A program made the position numbers and the translations under genes. A model generated the notes under the pieces. That model was not told where the DNA came from. It saw only the letters and a program-made list of their open reading frames with translations, and ran no database searches. A stretch of 64,000 nucleotides of DNA, taken from NCBI GenBank assembly GCA_026315105.1, contig CM048745.1:278852247-278916246 (forward strand), in the 5' to 3' direction. Shown piece after piece: positions 42,000 through 53,301 of the stretch. This DNA is from Locusta migratoria. Taxonomy: Eukaryota; Arthropoda; Insecta; Orthoptera; Acrididae. Each line of letters starts with the position of its first letter. Position 1 is the first letter of the stretch.

Positions 42000-42062
42000 A
42001 CGATCAGTTTGAGAACATGGCTTCTTGTAGGGGAGGATATCAGCTCCTTCCATCACACCAGT

Positions 42063-42246
42063 ATAAAATGTTCAAATGTCTGTAAATCTATGGGACTTAA
42101 ATGCGTTGGTTAGTGGTCCCTAGGCTTACAAACTACTTAAGGACAAAACCTAAGGACATCACACATACCCATGCCCCAGGGAGGACTCGAACCTCCGACG
42201 GCGAGCAACCGCGCTCTCCGCAGCGAGGCGCCTTAGACCGCTCGGT
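42063..42246 (-). repeat. SINE-D copy
   Basis: This is a reverse-strand copy with B box GGACTCGAACCTCCGACGGCG. The likely TSD is acaccagt against acactagt. Confidence 0.88.
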
Positions 42247-42254
42247 ACACTAGT

Positions 42255-43499
42255 TTCACCTCAGCAGCAAAGACGCCGTTTGTATTTCCGCTGTGGGCGG
42301 TTGACGTGGCAACCAACGCAATGGCACTGAGTATTGATCAACGACGAAAACACAGTGGGCAGACGCCGTTTGCAATGCGTAAAACCAAGATTTGCATCCT
42401 CTCCCAAGGGAAACGCGTTCTCATCGACTGCCGAACTGCTTAATGGCTTCCGATCAGCGCCAGTGACTGCGACCTTCGGAACACTATTATCGAAATTTTT
42501 TCATGGTATGTTCCCATTTAATATAACATATGCAGAATTCTGGATCTCTGAAACAGAATGAGTTTATACTGGCCTCAACTTTCTTTGAATCAATTACATC
42601 TCATCGCAGTCAACGTGCCCGCAAGTATTAAGCAACCTACGTGGTCGGTACCATCTGGGAAGTCATATTTAACCGCTTTTCTAGCTTGTATTATTCCATA
42701 CGATATTTCTTGCAACATTGACACGCAGTCAAGCAATGTGTCACTCTATTAAATGAATACTAATTAATGGTGAGACATTTAGACTGGCGCACTTTTATCT
42801 CGTGAACGGTTCCAGGTAACGAAACTAATTTTTGGCAATGGTAGTACGATTAGGGGTATGTACTTTGGTGTGTGATAAGAGTCATAACACCAACTGATCG
42901 ATATATTGAAGTGAAGTGCGGAAACCGATGACTGTCGGGGTTACCGCTCACTGTCCGTGTAATGTCTTCCATTGTTTACGTGAGAGCAGTCGGCAGCCAG
43001 CGTGCCGGTGCGTCAGCTGCGCGACCGGACCCAGTGTAGGCAGCAGTCATCTCAATTATTAACACTGGATACACAACTGTAGTGTTTGGAATCTGTGAAA
43101 ATCGTGACACTGTATTTGTGTTCGTTTGGCAACTCCGTACGTATAGGTCGTGTTGTTGTTTTGTACTCTGCGTCCTTTGAAAATAAGATATGAACGATTA
43201 ATTACTTTAATAAATACATTATGCTAAAGTTCGAGTCGTTTATGCTTGAAGAGAACTCAAAGAAAACAAAGTAGCATTCATATCATAGATGAACTATATT
43301 TTTAGTCAGTTCCTATCACATTCAATTTAATGAATAAATTACACTGTTGTAGACGCTACTTCTCGTGTTCATTTCTCTATTTACCTCTTGTTTATAATGC
43401 TTTCCGTTTGAGCCCACCGACTGGAAATTATTGCATGGAAAATAACGCTTATGTCAGACACCTCGAATTGATCGTTTTTACACCTTCATTTATCTTTCT
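42255..43499. other. Unassigned DNA
   Basis: No gene is supported. Frames at 42334-42561 and 42558-42752 have no motif. Confidence 0.55.
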
Positions 43500-43510
43500 A
43501 CAGTAAAACA

Positions 43511-44576
43511 GGTAGAAGCTGACCTAGGGGAAGATCAGTTTGGATTCAGGAGGAACGTAGGAACACGGGAGGCAATACTCACTTTACGGCTTATCTTAGA
43601 AGATAGATTAAGGAAAGGCAAATCTACATTTTTAGCGTTTGGAGAAAGCGTTTGACAATGTTGACTGGACTACACTCTTTCAAATTCTGAAGTCAGCAGG
43701 GGTAAAATACAGGGAAAGGAGAGTTATCTACAACTTGTACAAAAGCCAGACCGCAGTTATTAGACTCGAAGGGCATGAAAGGGAAGCATCAGTTGGGAAG
43801 GGAGTAAGACAGGGTTGTAGCCTTTCTCCGATGTTATTCAATTTGTACATTGAGCAGGCGATGAAGGAAAGCAAGGAAAAATTTGGAATAGGGATTAAAG
43901 TTCAGGGGGAAGAAATAAAAACATTGCGTTTTGCTGATGACATTGTAATTCTGTCAGAGACAGCGAACGACCTGGAAGAGCAGTTGAATGGAATGGACAG
44001 TATGTTGAAGAGAGCGTACAAAATGAACATTAACAAGAGCAAAACAAAAATATTGGAATGCGGTCTTAGAAAATCAGGCGATGGTGAAGGAATTAGATCA
44101 GGTAACGAAACAATGAAGGTGGTAGATGAGTTTTGTTACTTGGGTAGTAAAATAACATGCGATGGTCGCAGTACAGAGGATATAAAATGCAGAATGGCAA
44201 TGGGAAGAAAAGCATTTTTGAAAAAGAGAAATTTGCTAACATCGAATATTAATTTAAGTTAAGGAAGTCTTTTCTGAAGGCATTTGTGTGGAGTGTTGCC
44301 TTGTACGGGAGTGAAACATGGACGATAAGCAGTGCGGACAGGAAGAGAATAGAGGCTTTTGAAATGTGGTGCTACAGAAGAATGCTGAAGATTAGGTGGG
44401 TAGATCACATAACTAATGAAGAGGTACTGAACAGAATTGGCGAGAAAAGGAGTTTTTGGCGGGGTAAAAATCGCAGAGGGAGGCCAAGAGACGCGTATAG
44501 TAAGCAGATTCAAATAGATGTGGGTTGTCGTTCTTATGAGGAGATGAAAAGGCTTGCTCAGGATAGAGTAGGGTAG
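43511..44576 (+). pseudogene. RTE LINE RT fragment
   Basis: The frame begins with GEDQFGFRRNVGT. A one-base shift near 43638 precedes LEKAFDNVDW (motif A), then GVRQGCSLSPMLFN (B) and RFADDIVIL (C). A stop at 44260 interrupts the end of the thumb. The last part (SVALYGSETWTI, MWCYRRMLKIRW) is in another frame, and about 30 codons are deleted between KRSFW and RGKNRRGRP. All catalytic Asp are present, but the protein is broken in three places. Confidence 0.92.
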
Positions 44577-44622
44577 AGAGCTGCATCAAACCAGTCTCCG
44601 GACTGAAGACCATAACACAAAC
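43511..44622 (+). mobile_element. RTE-type LINE, 5' truncated (copy 3)
   Basis: This copy shares the same family with 3115-6407 but starts inside the RT (motif GEDQFGFRRNVGTREAI). It ends with the same 3' end, GGACTGAAGACCATAACAC. The TSD is a perfect acagtaaaaca (43500-43510 and 44623-44633), which shows a genuine retroposition event and not a genomic fragment. Confidence 0.94.
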
Positions 44623-44633
44623 ACAGTAAAACA

Positions 44634-45400
44634 ATTTATCAATTTAACGCAATATGCTAGAAACACTACTTCTGAATAAAAATATAACTGACGTACACGT
44701 TTTAAAAAACCCATGCCTTTTTCTGCTGTTTCGTTTCATGAGTATACGATTTATTCCAAGTCTCAACTATTTTGTGAATAGTATTAAAATTTTCATAGGT
44801 AGCTGCCGTTGTATTTGAGTTACTTTGTTCGAAAAGCAACTAAAACAAAAGATTACAGATGTCATAATGTTACATTCGGTGTACGCAAATACTACTAACA
44901 ACTAGATAGAGACAGATATACGTTCACCAATATGGCGTCGAGCGTCACGCATTCGTAATACACAGTACTGACTCCAGATTATCTTTGAGCTCACTTATAG
45001 GCAGTCACACCTGACGGCGCCGGATCGCCGGATCACCATCACCGGACAGGTTCGGATCGGACGACATCCGGATGCAATGTAGGTGCAGCCTAAGCGGATT
45101 GGAAGTGCAGCCGCTGGTATATTGACGCCGCAGCGGAATAGCGGAGGGGCCACCGCCGCAGTCGCCCCTATAAACAGGGCCACGCTGCTTTATGAGAAAC
45201 AGCGCACTGACAAACCGGCGCGATTCCTCCGCCGCGGAGCAACCGGGCTAAAGTCTCGCTCGGCGGCATGAGAAGCGTCTCTGTGCGTCCGTAGCAGCGT
45301 TAGGTTGGCAATATATGATCTGTACGAAACAGTACTGAAGTGCGTTTTAACCTTCCTTTTACGAGGCCAATTACTTTTACTGATTGGACAGGAGTACATC
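44634..45400. other. Unassigned DNA with GC-rich block
   Basis: 45005-45290 is GC-rich with CpG (GGCGCCGGATCGCCGG, GCCGCCGCAGTCGCC). It could be a regulatory region or a repeat 5' end, and I find no protein motif. Confidence 0.45.
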
Positions 45401-45785
45401 GAAAAATATTATTTTTACGAAAATGTCGTGATTTTCAAGGTTGTGGTTAGGCAGGAACCTAAGAGTACAGCTTAAATTGATTCCAGTGAACGAATGAATG
45501 GACAAGGGTATATCGACAAATATTATTTTTACGAATATGTCACAATTTTCAAAGTTGTGTTTAGGCAGGAACCTAAGAGTACAGTTTAAATTGTTGCGAG
45601 TTTTATGATTTTTACGAATAAGTCATGATATTAAAGGATGTGGTTAGGCAGGAACCTAAGAGTACAGCTTCAACTGATGTGAGCGAATGTTATGATTTGT
45701 ACGAACATGTCGTGATTGTAACGGATGTGGTTAGGCAGGAATCGAAGAGTACAAATGAAATTGTTGCTTTCGTTCTACCAAATTA
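45388..45785. repeat. Minisatellite, four diverged units
   Basis: The core GTGGTTAGGCAGGAACCTAAG, followed by AGTACAG, occurs four times (near 45443, 45557, 45639 and 45728), with spacings of about 113, 84 and 87 bases. Between cores an ATTTTTACGAATATGTC motif is also repeated. Confidence 0.9.
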
Positions 45786-47284
45786 TGACATTTAAAAAAG
45801 CATTTTAGAGATAGTTGTTACGTAAATTGAACAGAAAGACATTGCATGTCGAGGAGCGTAGTATTATAGTGTGTAATGTTCAACATTCCAATCCTGTGAT
45901 TCGAAAATAAAATCAGAGAAACGCGATATTAACACACTCATTTTGAAATCTTGTAAGGATTGTGTGCCGCCATTCATCCCAATATCGACAGCGACTGTTG
46001 CCAACACTAGCGCGCTAAGTCACGTAAGTACATTAGGCCATGCCGTCGGTCGAGACTTTTACCAAGCAACCGCGGGCTATAAACACGGCCTTAGACAACA
46101 AGACCGAAGCGACTATCCAGCAAACTCTAAACAGTGCCACCTCCAAAGTGAAGTTCTGCGGAGACATGTCCGATACTTTTGAATGCGTTTTTAGAAAGCA
46201 TTGTCCCAAAATGGCGAGAAGAAATGAGCAAATCAACGGTGTAAATGGGGTAAGACTAGGCTATGGGTATATCGCTACCTTGGAAGAAAACTGGCACAAC
46301 TCGAAAAATGCCGATTTTCTGCTCATGTCATGACCAAGACGAGAAAGTGGAATAGTTTTATGTGGAAGAGTGTTACAGACGTAACTGGCCTATTGGGCCA
46401 CTAGAGAGTAGTTACGTCAGTGTTGCATTAACAAAACTTATCCTAACAACTGGAGAAAGAGTGTCACAATCTCAGTTGTGCAGCAGCATTCGAACACTGC
46501 TCACATGTATTTTGTGTGAAGATTGTTCCATTTCAAAAAGCAACACACAGTCATTAAATCTGTTGGACTAAATAAATAAATAAAAATTAAAATAAAGATA
46601 GAAAAATATTGAGTATCATGTATAGACACCATTTACTAAACTGACAAGTTTCATATCATTGCGAAATGTCGTATATATGATCTATAGAACAAATATTAAT
46701 CTAATCATAAAACAACTCGATCAGAAACATTAGAAACTGACACACAGAATGTGTCTGCTAAGAAAGGTGTATCAGATGTTAAAAAGGCTAGACTGTTGCA
46801 GTTAATAAATAAAAATACAGTTCCAAAATTTTATTTTGATTTTTTAAATAACTTGTACGTTAATTTTCCTGTGCTAACAATGTTATGTAAAATGTAAAAC
46901 AAACCAAAAGATCTGAGTTGATTAATTTCTTGATTTGATTCGTATAATATGTGCAGTGTTATGTTGTATTTTTTATAAATAAATATTTTCTTACGATTCT
47001 TCCTTTATTAAATTATTTATTTCATACCCTTTACATATACAAGAGCTGAAATATATTTTTTATGTGTCAAAGTCAAAGCCCTTTAACTAAAATTGAAGTT
47101 TTCTTTGTAGAAAAGTACCACATATCGAAGCCTTTAGGGTTAATTTGTCATTCAAAATGAAATAAAAACTATGTAAAAGCTACCTCTGACTACGTGCTAC
47201 TTACAAAGAAAAAGACAGTGCTGATATGATTTCATGGAGAGAAGTGTGTTGAGTGAAACTTTGGTTGTTATTTTTAAGTGGGGT
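45786..47284. other. Unassigned DNA
   Basis: A 97-codon plus frame at 46040-46333 has composition compatible with coding but no motif I recognise. It contains NSATSKVKFCGDMSDTFECV. No other feature is seen. Confidence 0.4.
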
Positions 47285-47298
47285 TTTCTCTAAACTTG

Positions 47299-47495
47299 CC
47301 GCGGTGGAGTAGCCGAGCGGTCTAAAGCGTCTCGCTGCAGAGCGCGCGGTTGCTCGCCGTGGAGGTTCGAGTCCTCCCTGGGGCCTAGGTGTGTCTGTTG
47401 TACTTAGGTTAGTTTACCTAGGTTTAAGTAGTTTGTAAGCTACGGACTGATGACCCCGCAGTTTGGTCCGATGGATTTACAAACATTTGAACATT
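47299..47495 (+). repeat. SINE-D copy, full length
   Basis: This is the best full-length SINE-D here. The head is CCGCGGTGGAGTAGCCGAGCG (A box) and the B box is GAGGTTCGAGTCCTCC. The tail is CTGATGACCCCGCAGTTTGG. The TSD is a perfect tttctctaaacttg (47285-47298 and 47496-47509). Confidence 0.97.
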
Positions 47496-47705
47496 TTTCT
47501 CTAAACTTGTGGTTGTAGAGATGTGTCGGTTTTCCTCCAAGGTAGCGATATGAATCTAACAATCAAATGTCTATAGCTCATGGTTGGAAAACGGCGGAAG
47601 AAATTCGGAGGACATAGAAGGAGTAATTGTGGAACATCGTGAGTAAACAATAATGTTCGAGAGGTGTAAATAAATGGAAACATATGAAACGGGTAAACAC
47701 GAAAT

Positions 47706-47886
47706 GAAATGTTCAACTGTTTGTATATCTAAGGGACTTAACTACGTCCCTAGGCTTACAAACTACTTACACCAACTTATGCTAAGGTCAACACAAATAC
47801 CCACACCCGAGGGAGAAACCTAAGGCCCGACGGTGAACGGTCGCGCGCACCGCCGCAGGACGCCTTAGTGCGCACCCTGCCGCGGC
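47706..47886 (-). repeat. SINE-B copy
   Basis: This is a reverse-strand copy with a damaged B box. The TSD is aacacgaaat (47696-47705) against aacaccaaat (47887-47896). Confidence 0.88.
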
Positions 47887-47953
47887 AACACCAAATAAAT
47901 TTTCTATTTGTTGGCGTGGAGTGTCTGGAAAAGGGTGCGATTTACATCGGTGC

Positions 47954-48058
47954 ACGGCCGATATCCTTCCCCATCCTTACCCAAAACTCCGAGCGTTAGC
48001 TCCGTCTCTAATGACCAAGTTGTCGACGGGACGTTAAACCCTAAGCTTCCTTCCTTCC
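47954..48058 (+). repeat. SINE-E copy, 5' truncated
   Basis: This is the 3' part of SINE-E, ending GACGGGACGTTAAACCCTAAG. The TSD is a perfect tacatcggtgc (47943-47953 and 48059-48069). Confidence 0.9.
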
Positions 48059-48069
48059 TACATCGGTGC

Positions 48070-48481
48070 GTTTCTCCATTAGACGAGGTGTCTCGCGAGC
48101 TTATGTTGGCATGACAATCCGACCCGCGGGCCGCGAAAGGTGCCCACGCCCTGTTCTAGCTTTTACGGCAGTAAGACGGCATACCCAAATGAAGACGCAA
48201 ACAGCAAACGCTGGCCTTCAAATCTCCTTTGACAAGACGCATTTTATGGCTAGCTTCAAACGACAATTAATGGAAAACTACTACACCAACAAAAACGCCA
48301 TTCTCTGTTCCCATAAGCTCTTGTTACAAACATCCATACCTCCTTCCAGATATTCTCCGATTCCCATTGCTCTCAGTAGGTAAATCTATCCTAACTTCCT
48401 TGAAACAGAATTCGCCAAGTCATAATCAATTTCTGTATATTCAAAATTACTTTCTGTATCTGCCAATATCAATGTTATTGA
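48070..48481. other. Unassigned DNA
   Basis: No supported feature was found in this 410-base gap. Confidence 0.55.
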
Positions 48482-48584
48482 ACTTTCCTGGCGGATTAAA
48501 ACGTTGTGCCGATACCGAGATTCTAACCTGGGACCTTTGCCTTTCGCAGGAAAGTGCTCTACCGACTGAGCTATCATGCCACAC
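48482..48584 (-). repeat. SINE-C, tRNA-like half (split by Harbinger)
   Basis: The reverse-strand SINE-C body and head are present: TTTCCTGGCGGATTAAAACG, then CTAACCTGGGACCTTTGCC and CTACCGACTGAGCTATC. It continues after the Harbinger at 49505. Confidence 0.85.
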
Positions 48585-48795
48585 TTAAGGCGTTTCACAC
48601 CGCGGTCTCACTATGTCACGTGACAGACTTTTCTACAGATCTGTTTCCATATTTCAAATGGGGCAATTCACACCGACCTCGCAAAGCCTCACATACGCCA
48701 CAGACGTCGGCAGACGAATCTGCGCGATCGCTCCGCGAGCGATCCTTTCAAAACGTCTGTCGACGTCTGTGGCCTCGCGCATGCGCAGTGGCCCA

Positions 48796-49478
48796 CTACC
48801 CAGCCTCGCGCATGCGCAGTGGCGCATGACCGCATAGCGCCAATCTCTCTCTTCTGGAAATAGATCTCCTGTAGTTGGTGTCTTTTTTACTAATATCGTT
48901 ATTTATCAGTGTTAATACCTCTTCAAACTCAGGTTTAGAAAGCCGAAAGTATGTTGTGAATCTGTAATCATGTAGCTCAAAGTCCTCTATCAGATGATGA
49001 TGATACTCGCCGCACTGTTTCCGTCTCTGATTGATGGGGCGTACCCAAGGCGTTCGGTTTGTAACAGAGTACAAAATGTTCAAATGTTTGTATAGTCTAT
49101 GGGACTTAACTACGGGATCATCAGTCCCTAAACTTACAAACTACTTATGAACTACTTACAAACTAGGACGGCACAAATATCCATGCCCGAGGGGGAATTC
49201 GAACCCCCGACCGTAGTGGCCGTGCAGACCGTGACTGGAGCGCCTCAGTCTCCTCGGCCACCGCGGCCGGCAACTGAGTACAACAGCATGTCTTCTTCAT
49301 CACTACTCGAACTACTTTCGCCATCACCCAACCAAGGCACGCTTTTAGTAAACGTGCTGTCGCACCACGAACCACCTGCCGTGTTACCTGCTTCAGCTGA
49401 ACTGACTAGACAGGAACGACGTCCTAACAGCTCACAGACGTCGGCGGCGGTGTGAATTGCACGTCTGTCACGTGACAT
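48796..49478 (-). pseudogene. Harbinger transposase N-terminal fragment
   Basis: Reading on the minus strand from about 49478, the protein has an acidic serine-rich stretch (GESSSSSDEEDMLLYSV) interrupted by SINE-A. It then continues TNRTPWVRPINQRR, then GEYHHHLIEDFELHDYRFTT and YFRLSKPEFEEVL, and ends at RRERLALC. This is the usual N-terminal helical region that precedes the DDE core of Harbinger transposases. The Asp-Asp-Glu core is absent. It is therefore a non-autonomous relic. Confidence 0.9.
49073..49271 (-). repeat. SINE-A copy inside Harbinger
   Basis: This is a full reverse-strand copy. The TSD is aacagagtac (49063-49072) against aactgagtac (49272-49281). Confidence 0.96.
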
Positions 49479-49504
49479 AGTGTGACCGCGGTGTGAAACG
49501 GCCT

Positions 49505-49585
49505 TTAACGGTCCTTCCTCATAGCTTTACTTCCGCCCCGGTACCTCGTCTCCCACTTCCCAAACTTCACAGAAGTCCTCCTGGT
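49505..49585 (-). repeat. SINE-C, 3' part (continues from 48584)
   Basis: This is SINE-C body after the Harbinger: TTACTTCCGCC, CTCGTCTCCC and TTCACAGAAG. Together with 48482-48584 it forms one copy. Confidence 0.8.
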
Positions 49586-49685
49586 TCGCAGGAGAACTTC
49601 TGTTTGGAAAGTGAGAGACGAGGTACCGGGGCGGAAGTAAAGCTACGAGAAAGGACCGTGAAGCGTGCCGGGATAGCTCAGTACT
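49586..49685 (+). repeat. SINE-C copy, inverted partner
   Basis: This plus-strand segment (AGAACTTCTGTTTGGAAAG, CGAGGTACCGGGGCGGAAG, then GTGCCGGGATAGCTCAGTA) is the inverted complement of the adjoining 49505-49585. It ends in an A-box-like GATAGCTCAGT. The pair meets at a small centre near 49575-49590. The two 3' ends face each other, forming an inverted dimer. Confidence 0.85.
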
Positions 49686-49689
49686 TGAT

Positions 49690-50045
49690 CTTCAATGGGA
49701 AATTCAGGACGCGAGGCCGACTACTTGCTATTCATATGATGGATACTCCGTTGTGCGTTCAGTGCAATACATTGGATAACGACGAGCATTGCCTCCCATG
49801 TGGTCGTTCCGCAAAAGTTGACAAAAAAGGCTTTTTTACTTGGAGTTGTGCCACAAGTTATGGAACCACGGATACTCCGATACTACTCTTCCCGGACGAG
49901 ACAGACATACCCCCCGAACAAAGACCAATGCAGTAACTTGGGAATCGAGGCCTCACAGCGCTCTACCTTTTCCGAGACGGTCGCAACAACTTAATTGACT
50001 ATTGGAGATTTCTACAAGAACGTCATTCTACGATGAAGAAACATC
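49690..50045 (+). pseudogene. LINE C-terminal cysteine-rich fragment
   Basis: The frame contains FNGKFRTRGRLLAIHM, then MDTPLCVQCNTLDNDEHCLP, with the pattern C-x2-C-x7-H-C in the expected order. This is like the C-terminal cysteine motif of Jockey-, R1- and Loa-type LINEs. The last part (DYWRFLQERHSTMKKHQK) lies in another frame. No RT motif is left. Confidence 0.5.
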
Positions 50046-50131
50046 AGAAATAAAGATTTTATTATGCTAACTTTTCAGAACTGCTATGAGCGATCCCCCG
50101 CGCAGTTGAGGTGTACCGGGAGAAGTTTATA

Positions 50132-50331
50132 TGTTTGTTCAAATGTATGTATAGCTTACGGGACTTAACTACGGCGTCATCAGTCCCTAAACTTACAAAC
50201 TACTTATGAACTACTTACGAACTAGGACGGCACAAATATCCATGTCCGAGGGGGGATTCGAACCCCCGACCGTAGTGGCCGTGCAGACCGTGACTGGAGT
50301 GCCTCAGTCCCCTCGGCCGCCGCGGCCGGCA
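50132..50331 (-). repeat. SINE-A copy
   Basis: This is a full reverse-strand copy. The TSD is a perfect gagaagtttata (50120-50131 and 50332-50343). Confidence 0.96.
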
Positions 50332-50343
50332 GAGAAGTTTATA

Positions 50344-50594
50344 AACTTGTCGATTTGGAACCGGAACTGTTCAGGACAATGGAACTTACTCCACAGTCTA
50401 TCGAGAAGACGCGTCCGACTCCAGCATAAGGTCCATTGGTGATCATTGGAGTGCACTTCTGATATTAGTTTAGCAACCAGTCACAGTGCAATGCAAGAAA
50501 TGCGTTTCAGTTTGAAGCCAGGCCGAGAAGGCAGAAAGTAGTGAGCAAAACGTGGGACTGAATGGGAGGGAAACAAAAAAAGACCGTAGAGCAC
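50344..50594. other. Short unassigned stretch
   Basis: No feature is recognised. Confidence 0.5.
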
Positions 50595-50700
50595 TTACCG
50601 GCGAAAGGCAAAAGCCCCTGGTTCGAATTTCGGTTCCGGCACACAGTTTTAATCCGCCACGGAAGTTTCTTATCAGCGTACACTCCGCTGGAGAATGCAA
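50595..50700 (+). repeat. SINE-C fragment
   Basis: This is a plus-strand SINE-C with GGTTCGAATTTCGGTTCCGG as B box and CACACAGTTTTAATCCGCC. The A box lies in GTAGAGCACTTACC, and the true start is blurred. Confidence 0.75.
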
Positions 50701-51489
50701 ATATCATTCATCAATGTTATCATTTCAATAATTACATCGGCAGCAACAGAAGTTGTTTCAGTAGTACTACTATTATTATTCTTATCAGAGTTTAATGCAT
50801 ACTGTTTATTTACATCGTCGTTACATGTCCGTTTAAATTATGTGATTAATACAGTCTTATTAATCGTTTATCTATTCAAATCAATGCTATATTAACCGTT
50901 TATCTAATAAAATCAATGTTCTAAGTAACTCAGATGTAAAAAGTACTGTATATATAAAACCCTTGTCCTATGTAAGAGAGGGTCTAATGGCTCTAATCTG
51001 AATAGGCTAAGTGAACAAATAAATAAAAAAATAAGACTGCAGGTCGAACAAGGAAAACTGACACAGGTTGAAAAGTCAACGGCATCCGATGCCACGGCTC
51101 TTCCACGAATCCCGGAAGCGGGGAGATAATGTGTACTGGTGTACGGAAGCGAGTTTCTGTTCTGTCTTCTATATACCGGGAGAAAAAAAATTACATGCCC
51201 CGTTCTTCTTTAGAGATGACAAATGACCGGGAAGATCAGTCAAAGCAGAATGGATTATCTTCTGCAAATTTGTCATAAGGTGAATATCAAAAAATGTAAA
51301 ACAAGGACAATAGAATGAGGGTGAATCAAATCAGGCGATGCTGAGAGGATTAAAAAATGAAGCCTAAAAAGTGATAATCTGAATAGGGCATCGGTACTGC
51401 TATTGAGGCAGCAAAATAAACGAGTAGAGGTGACATAAAATGCAGACTAGCCTTGAGTAAGAGATAATCCGTCTTCTACTGACTGCAAT
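50701..51489. other. Unassigned AT-rich DNA
   Basis: No supported feature was found. Confidence 0.55.
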
Positions 51490-52041
51490 TAAAGATATTT
51501 ATTTTACATTAGACGCGTTTTGCTTTATATTTTAAAAGAATCTTTTGTGGTCTGTAAGTGATACAGAGGTTTGTACAATTTGTTTTGTACACATTGATTA
51601 AAAACAGTTTTTAAAACTTTGTGCGCGTTAGGTCTATATGTTTTTAAATTGATGTTTGGTCTACTCACGGTGTTGTCTCTTCTTTAAAACTCACTACTGT
51701 TTCTCCGTCTTGTTGGCTGGAGTTGGTTTGTTCATGGCGTGTGTTTTTCGGTTGTGTACTGCATATTTCATCTGTTTTGGTGTCGTTTCTACCGTTTCAT
51801 TTGTTATCACGTCACTTCACTTATTTGAAACTACGTACAGTTTGCTTATCACCCGTTTTAAGTGGAATGCCTTTCGTTTTATTTATCACTTCACTTCTGT
51901 GGCGCTATGTTGTTTTTGTCTGTTCATTCGTTTTTCGTGTGGTCTGTGAGAGTTGCTAACTTAATATTTTTATTTATACATACATACAATTTAATTCAAC
52001 ATGTGTGTGTGCGTGTACATGAGAGTTTCTTAATTTCAGAA

Positions 52042-52242
52042 AACGGCGGCGAAGTGGTCGACAGCAATCAGGCGCTCTGCTCTGATGCGCGAGACCGTTC
52101 CCCGTCGTGGGTTCGAATCCTCCCTCGGGGCATGGATGTTTGTCTTGTCTTTAGAATAAGGTAGTTTATAAGTAGTTTGTAAGTTTAGGAACTGATGACC
52201 CCGCACTTAAGTCCCATAAGCTTGACAAACATTTAAACATTT
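52042..52242 (+). repeat. SINE-A copy of the subfamily seen at 10608
   Basis: This is a plus-strand copy inside the PLE region. Its head and centre (CTGCTCTGATGCGCGAGACCG) match the copy at 10608-10810. It has no clear TSD. Confidence 0.88.
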
Positions 52243-52439
52243 GGAGGCGAGTGTAGTGCGTAATGGTTTGAGTGTTTGTGAGGGGGGTTTGGCTTCCAGT
52301 GTGTTCATTTTTACATTAGGTGATCAATAAGCTTGAAAAGTGTGTTGTTTGCTAGACTGGTTTGGTTATTTATGAGATGTTTCTTTTCTGTTATTAATTT
52401 TTGGGTATGGTAGTTTACTTGAAGGTTGAGAAGGTGTTT

Positions 52440-52620
52440 CTTGTTGTTTATTCTTATGATTTCTCTGGTGGTGATTTTATGTTGGTTTTCGTGTAAGTGT
52501 TCTACAAACGCTTAGTGGTTTGCTTCATACTTCCCGGCTCGTACATGTTCTTTATATTTGGTGTCAAATGTTCTTTCAGTCTGAGCAACGTATCTTCCAT
52601 CACATGTCTTGCATTTCATA
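52440..52620 (-). pseudogene. GIY-YIG endonuclease fragment
   Basis: This is the piece of the second PLE that holds the nuclease. On the minus strand: YEMKCKTCDGRYVAQT, then FDTKYKEHVRAGKYEAN, then VEHLHENQHK. The catalytic Arg region is present but the second key motif reads YVAQT in place of YIGQT, and a stop follows EANH. It cannot encode an active nuclease. Confidence 0.65.
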
Positions 52621-53301
52621 TATTCCTAATATTTGTATGAATCTGTATTTTCTATTGATTTTGGAAAATGTTTTTGAAGTGAGTTGTTGGTTTGGTGGGC
52701 TATTTTGATGTCTTGTTTTTTTGAAAATGTGGATAGTCTGTGTATTTGCGATTGTATGTCATTGTATACCATCAGTTGTTTTCTTCCTTTGTATTGTTCT
52801 TGTATGTGTGTTTGTTTGTTTGTTTGTGTGGTATTCTGCCTTTGTGATGGTGGTATTGTTGTGTTTATTTTTTCTTAATTTTATTGTTCATCTTTGTTAC
52901 TATGTTTTCCTTGTATCCTAGGAATTGCAAGAATATGAATGTATGCTATCATCAACGTGGAAGATTATTCGACCACTACAATGCTTTACCGGACGTGGTC
53001 CTGCGGTAATTTCCTCTGATCTTTTCAACCATCTTACTCAGGCAGTTGCTAGTCGATCTACAGTATAATGTTGCATTAGGAATCACGCCACCACTATGAA
53101 CCACAGACATTGCCGAGGAGGGGTGTCTTGCGTGCCTCAACGATGCAAATAGGCGTACCATAGGTGCAACCACAGTGGAGGGGTATCTGTGGAGAGGCCA
53201 GACAAACGTGTGGTTCCTGAAGAGGGGCAGCAGCCTTTTCAGTAGTTACAGGGGCAACAGTCTGGATGATTGACTGAGCTGGCCTTGTAACATCAGCTAA
53301 C

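Larger units (their letters stand above)
48588..49504 (-). mobile_element. PIF/Harbinger DNA transposon, internally deleted
   Basis: The inverted ends begin AGGCGTTTCACACCGCGG on the left and, inverted, AGGCCGTTTCACACCGCGG on the right. They extend for about 42 bases, through a shared CTATGTCACGTGACAGAC. The TSD is TTA at 48585-48587 and 49505-49507, which is the Harbinger target rule. It encodes only the N-terminal part of the transposase. The catalytic part is missing, replaced by TIR-proximal sequence at about 48795. Confidence 0.93.
51490..52925 (-). mobile_element. Second Penelope-like family, minus strand
   Basis: The minus strand from about 52925 reads DIQSQIHRLSTFSKKQDIKI, then AHQTNNSLQKHF, then a GIY-YIG-like stretch with IYEMKCKTCDGRYVAQT, then ERTFDTKYKEHVRAGKYEAN. 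GIY has become IYE and YIG has become YVA. The 3' side (51490-52040) includes a decayed hammerhead-like stretch ending AACGCGTCTAATG. Frameshifts and stops are present. Its linker and nuclease wording differ from the PLEs at 573 and 30941, so it is a second family. Confidence 0.7.
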
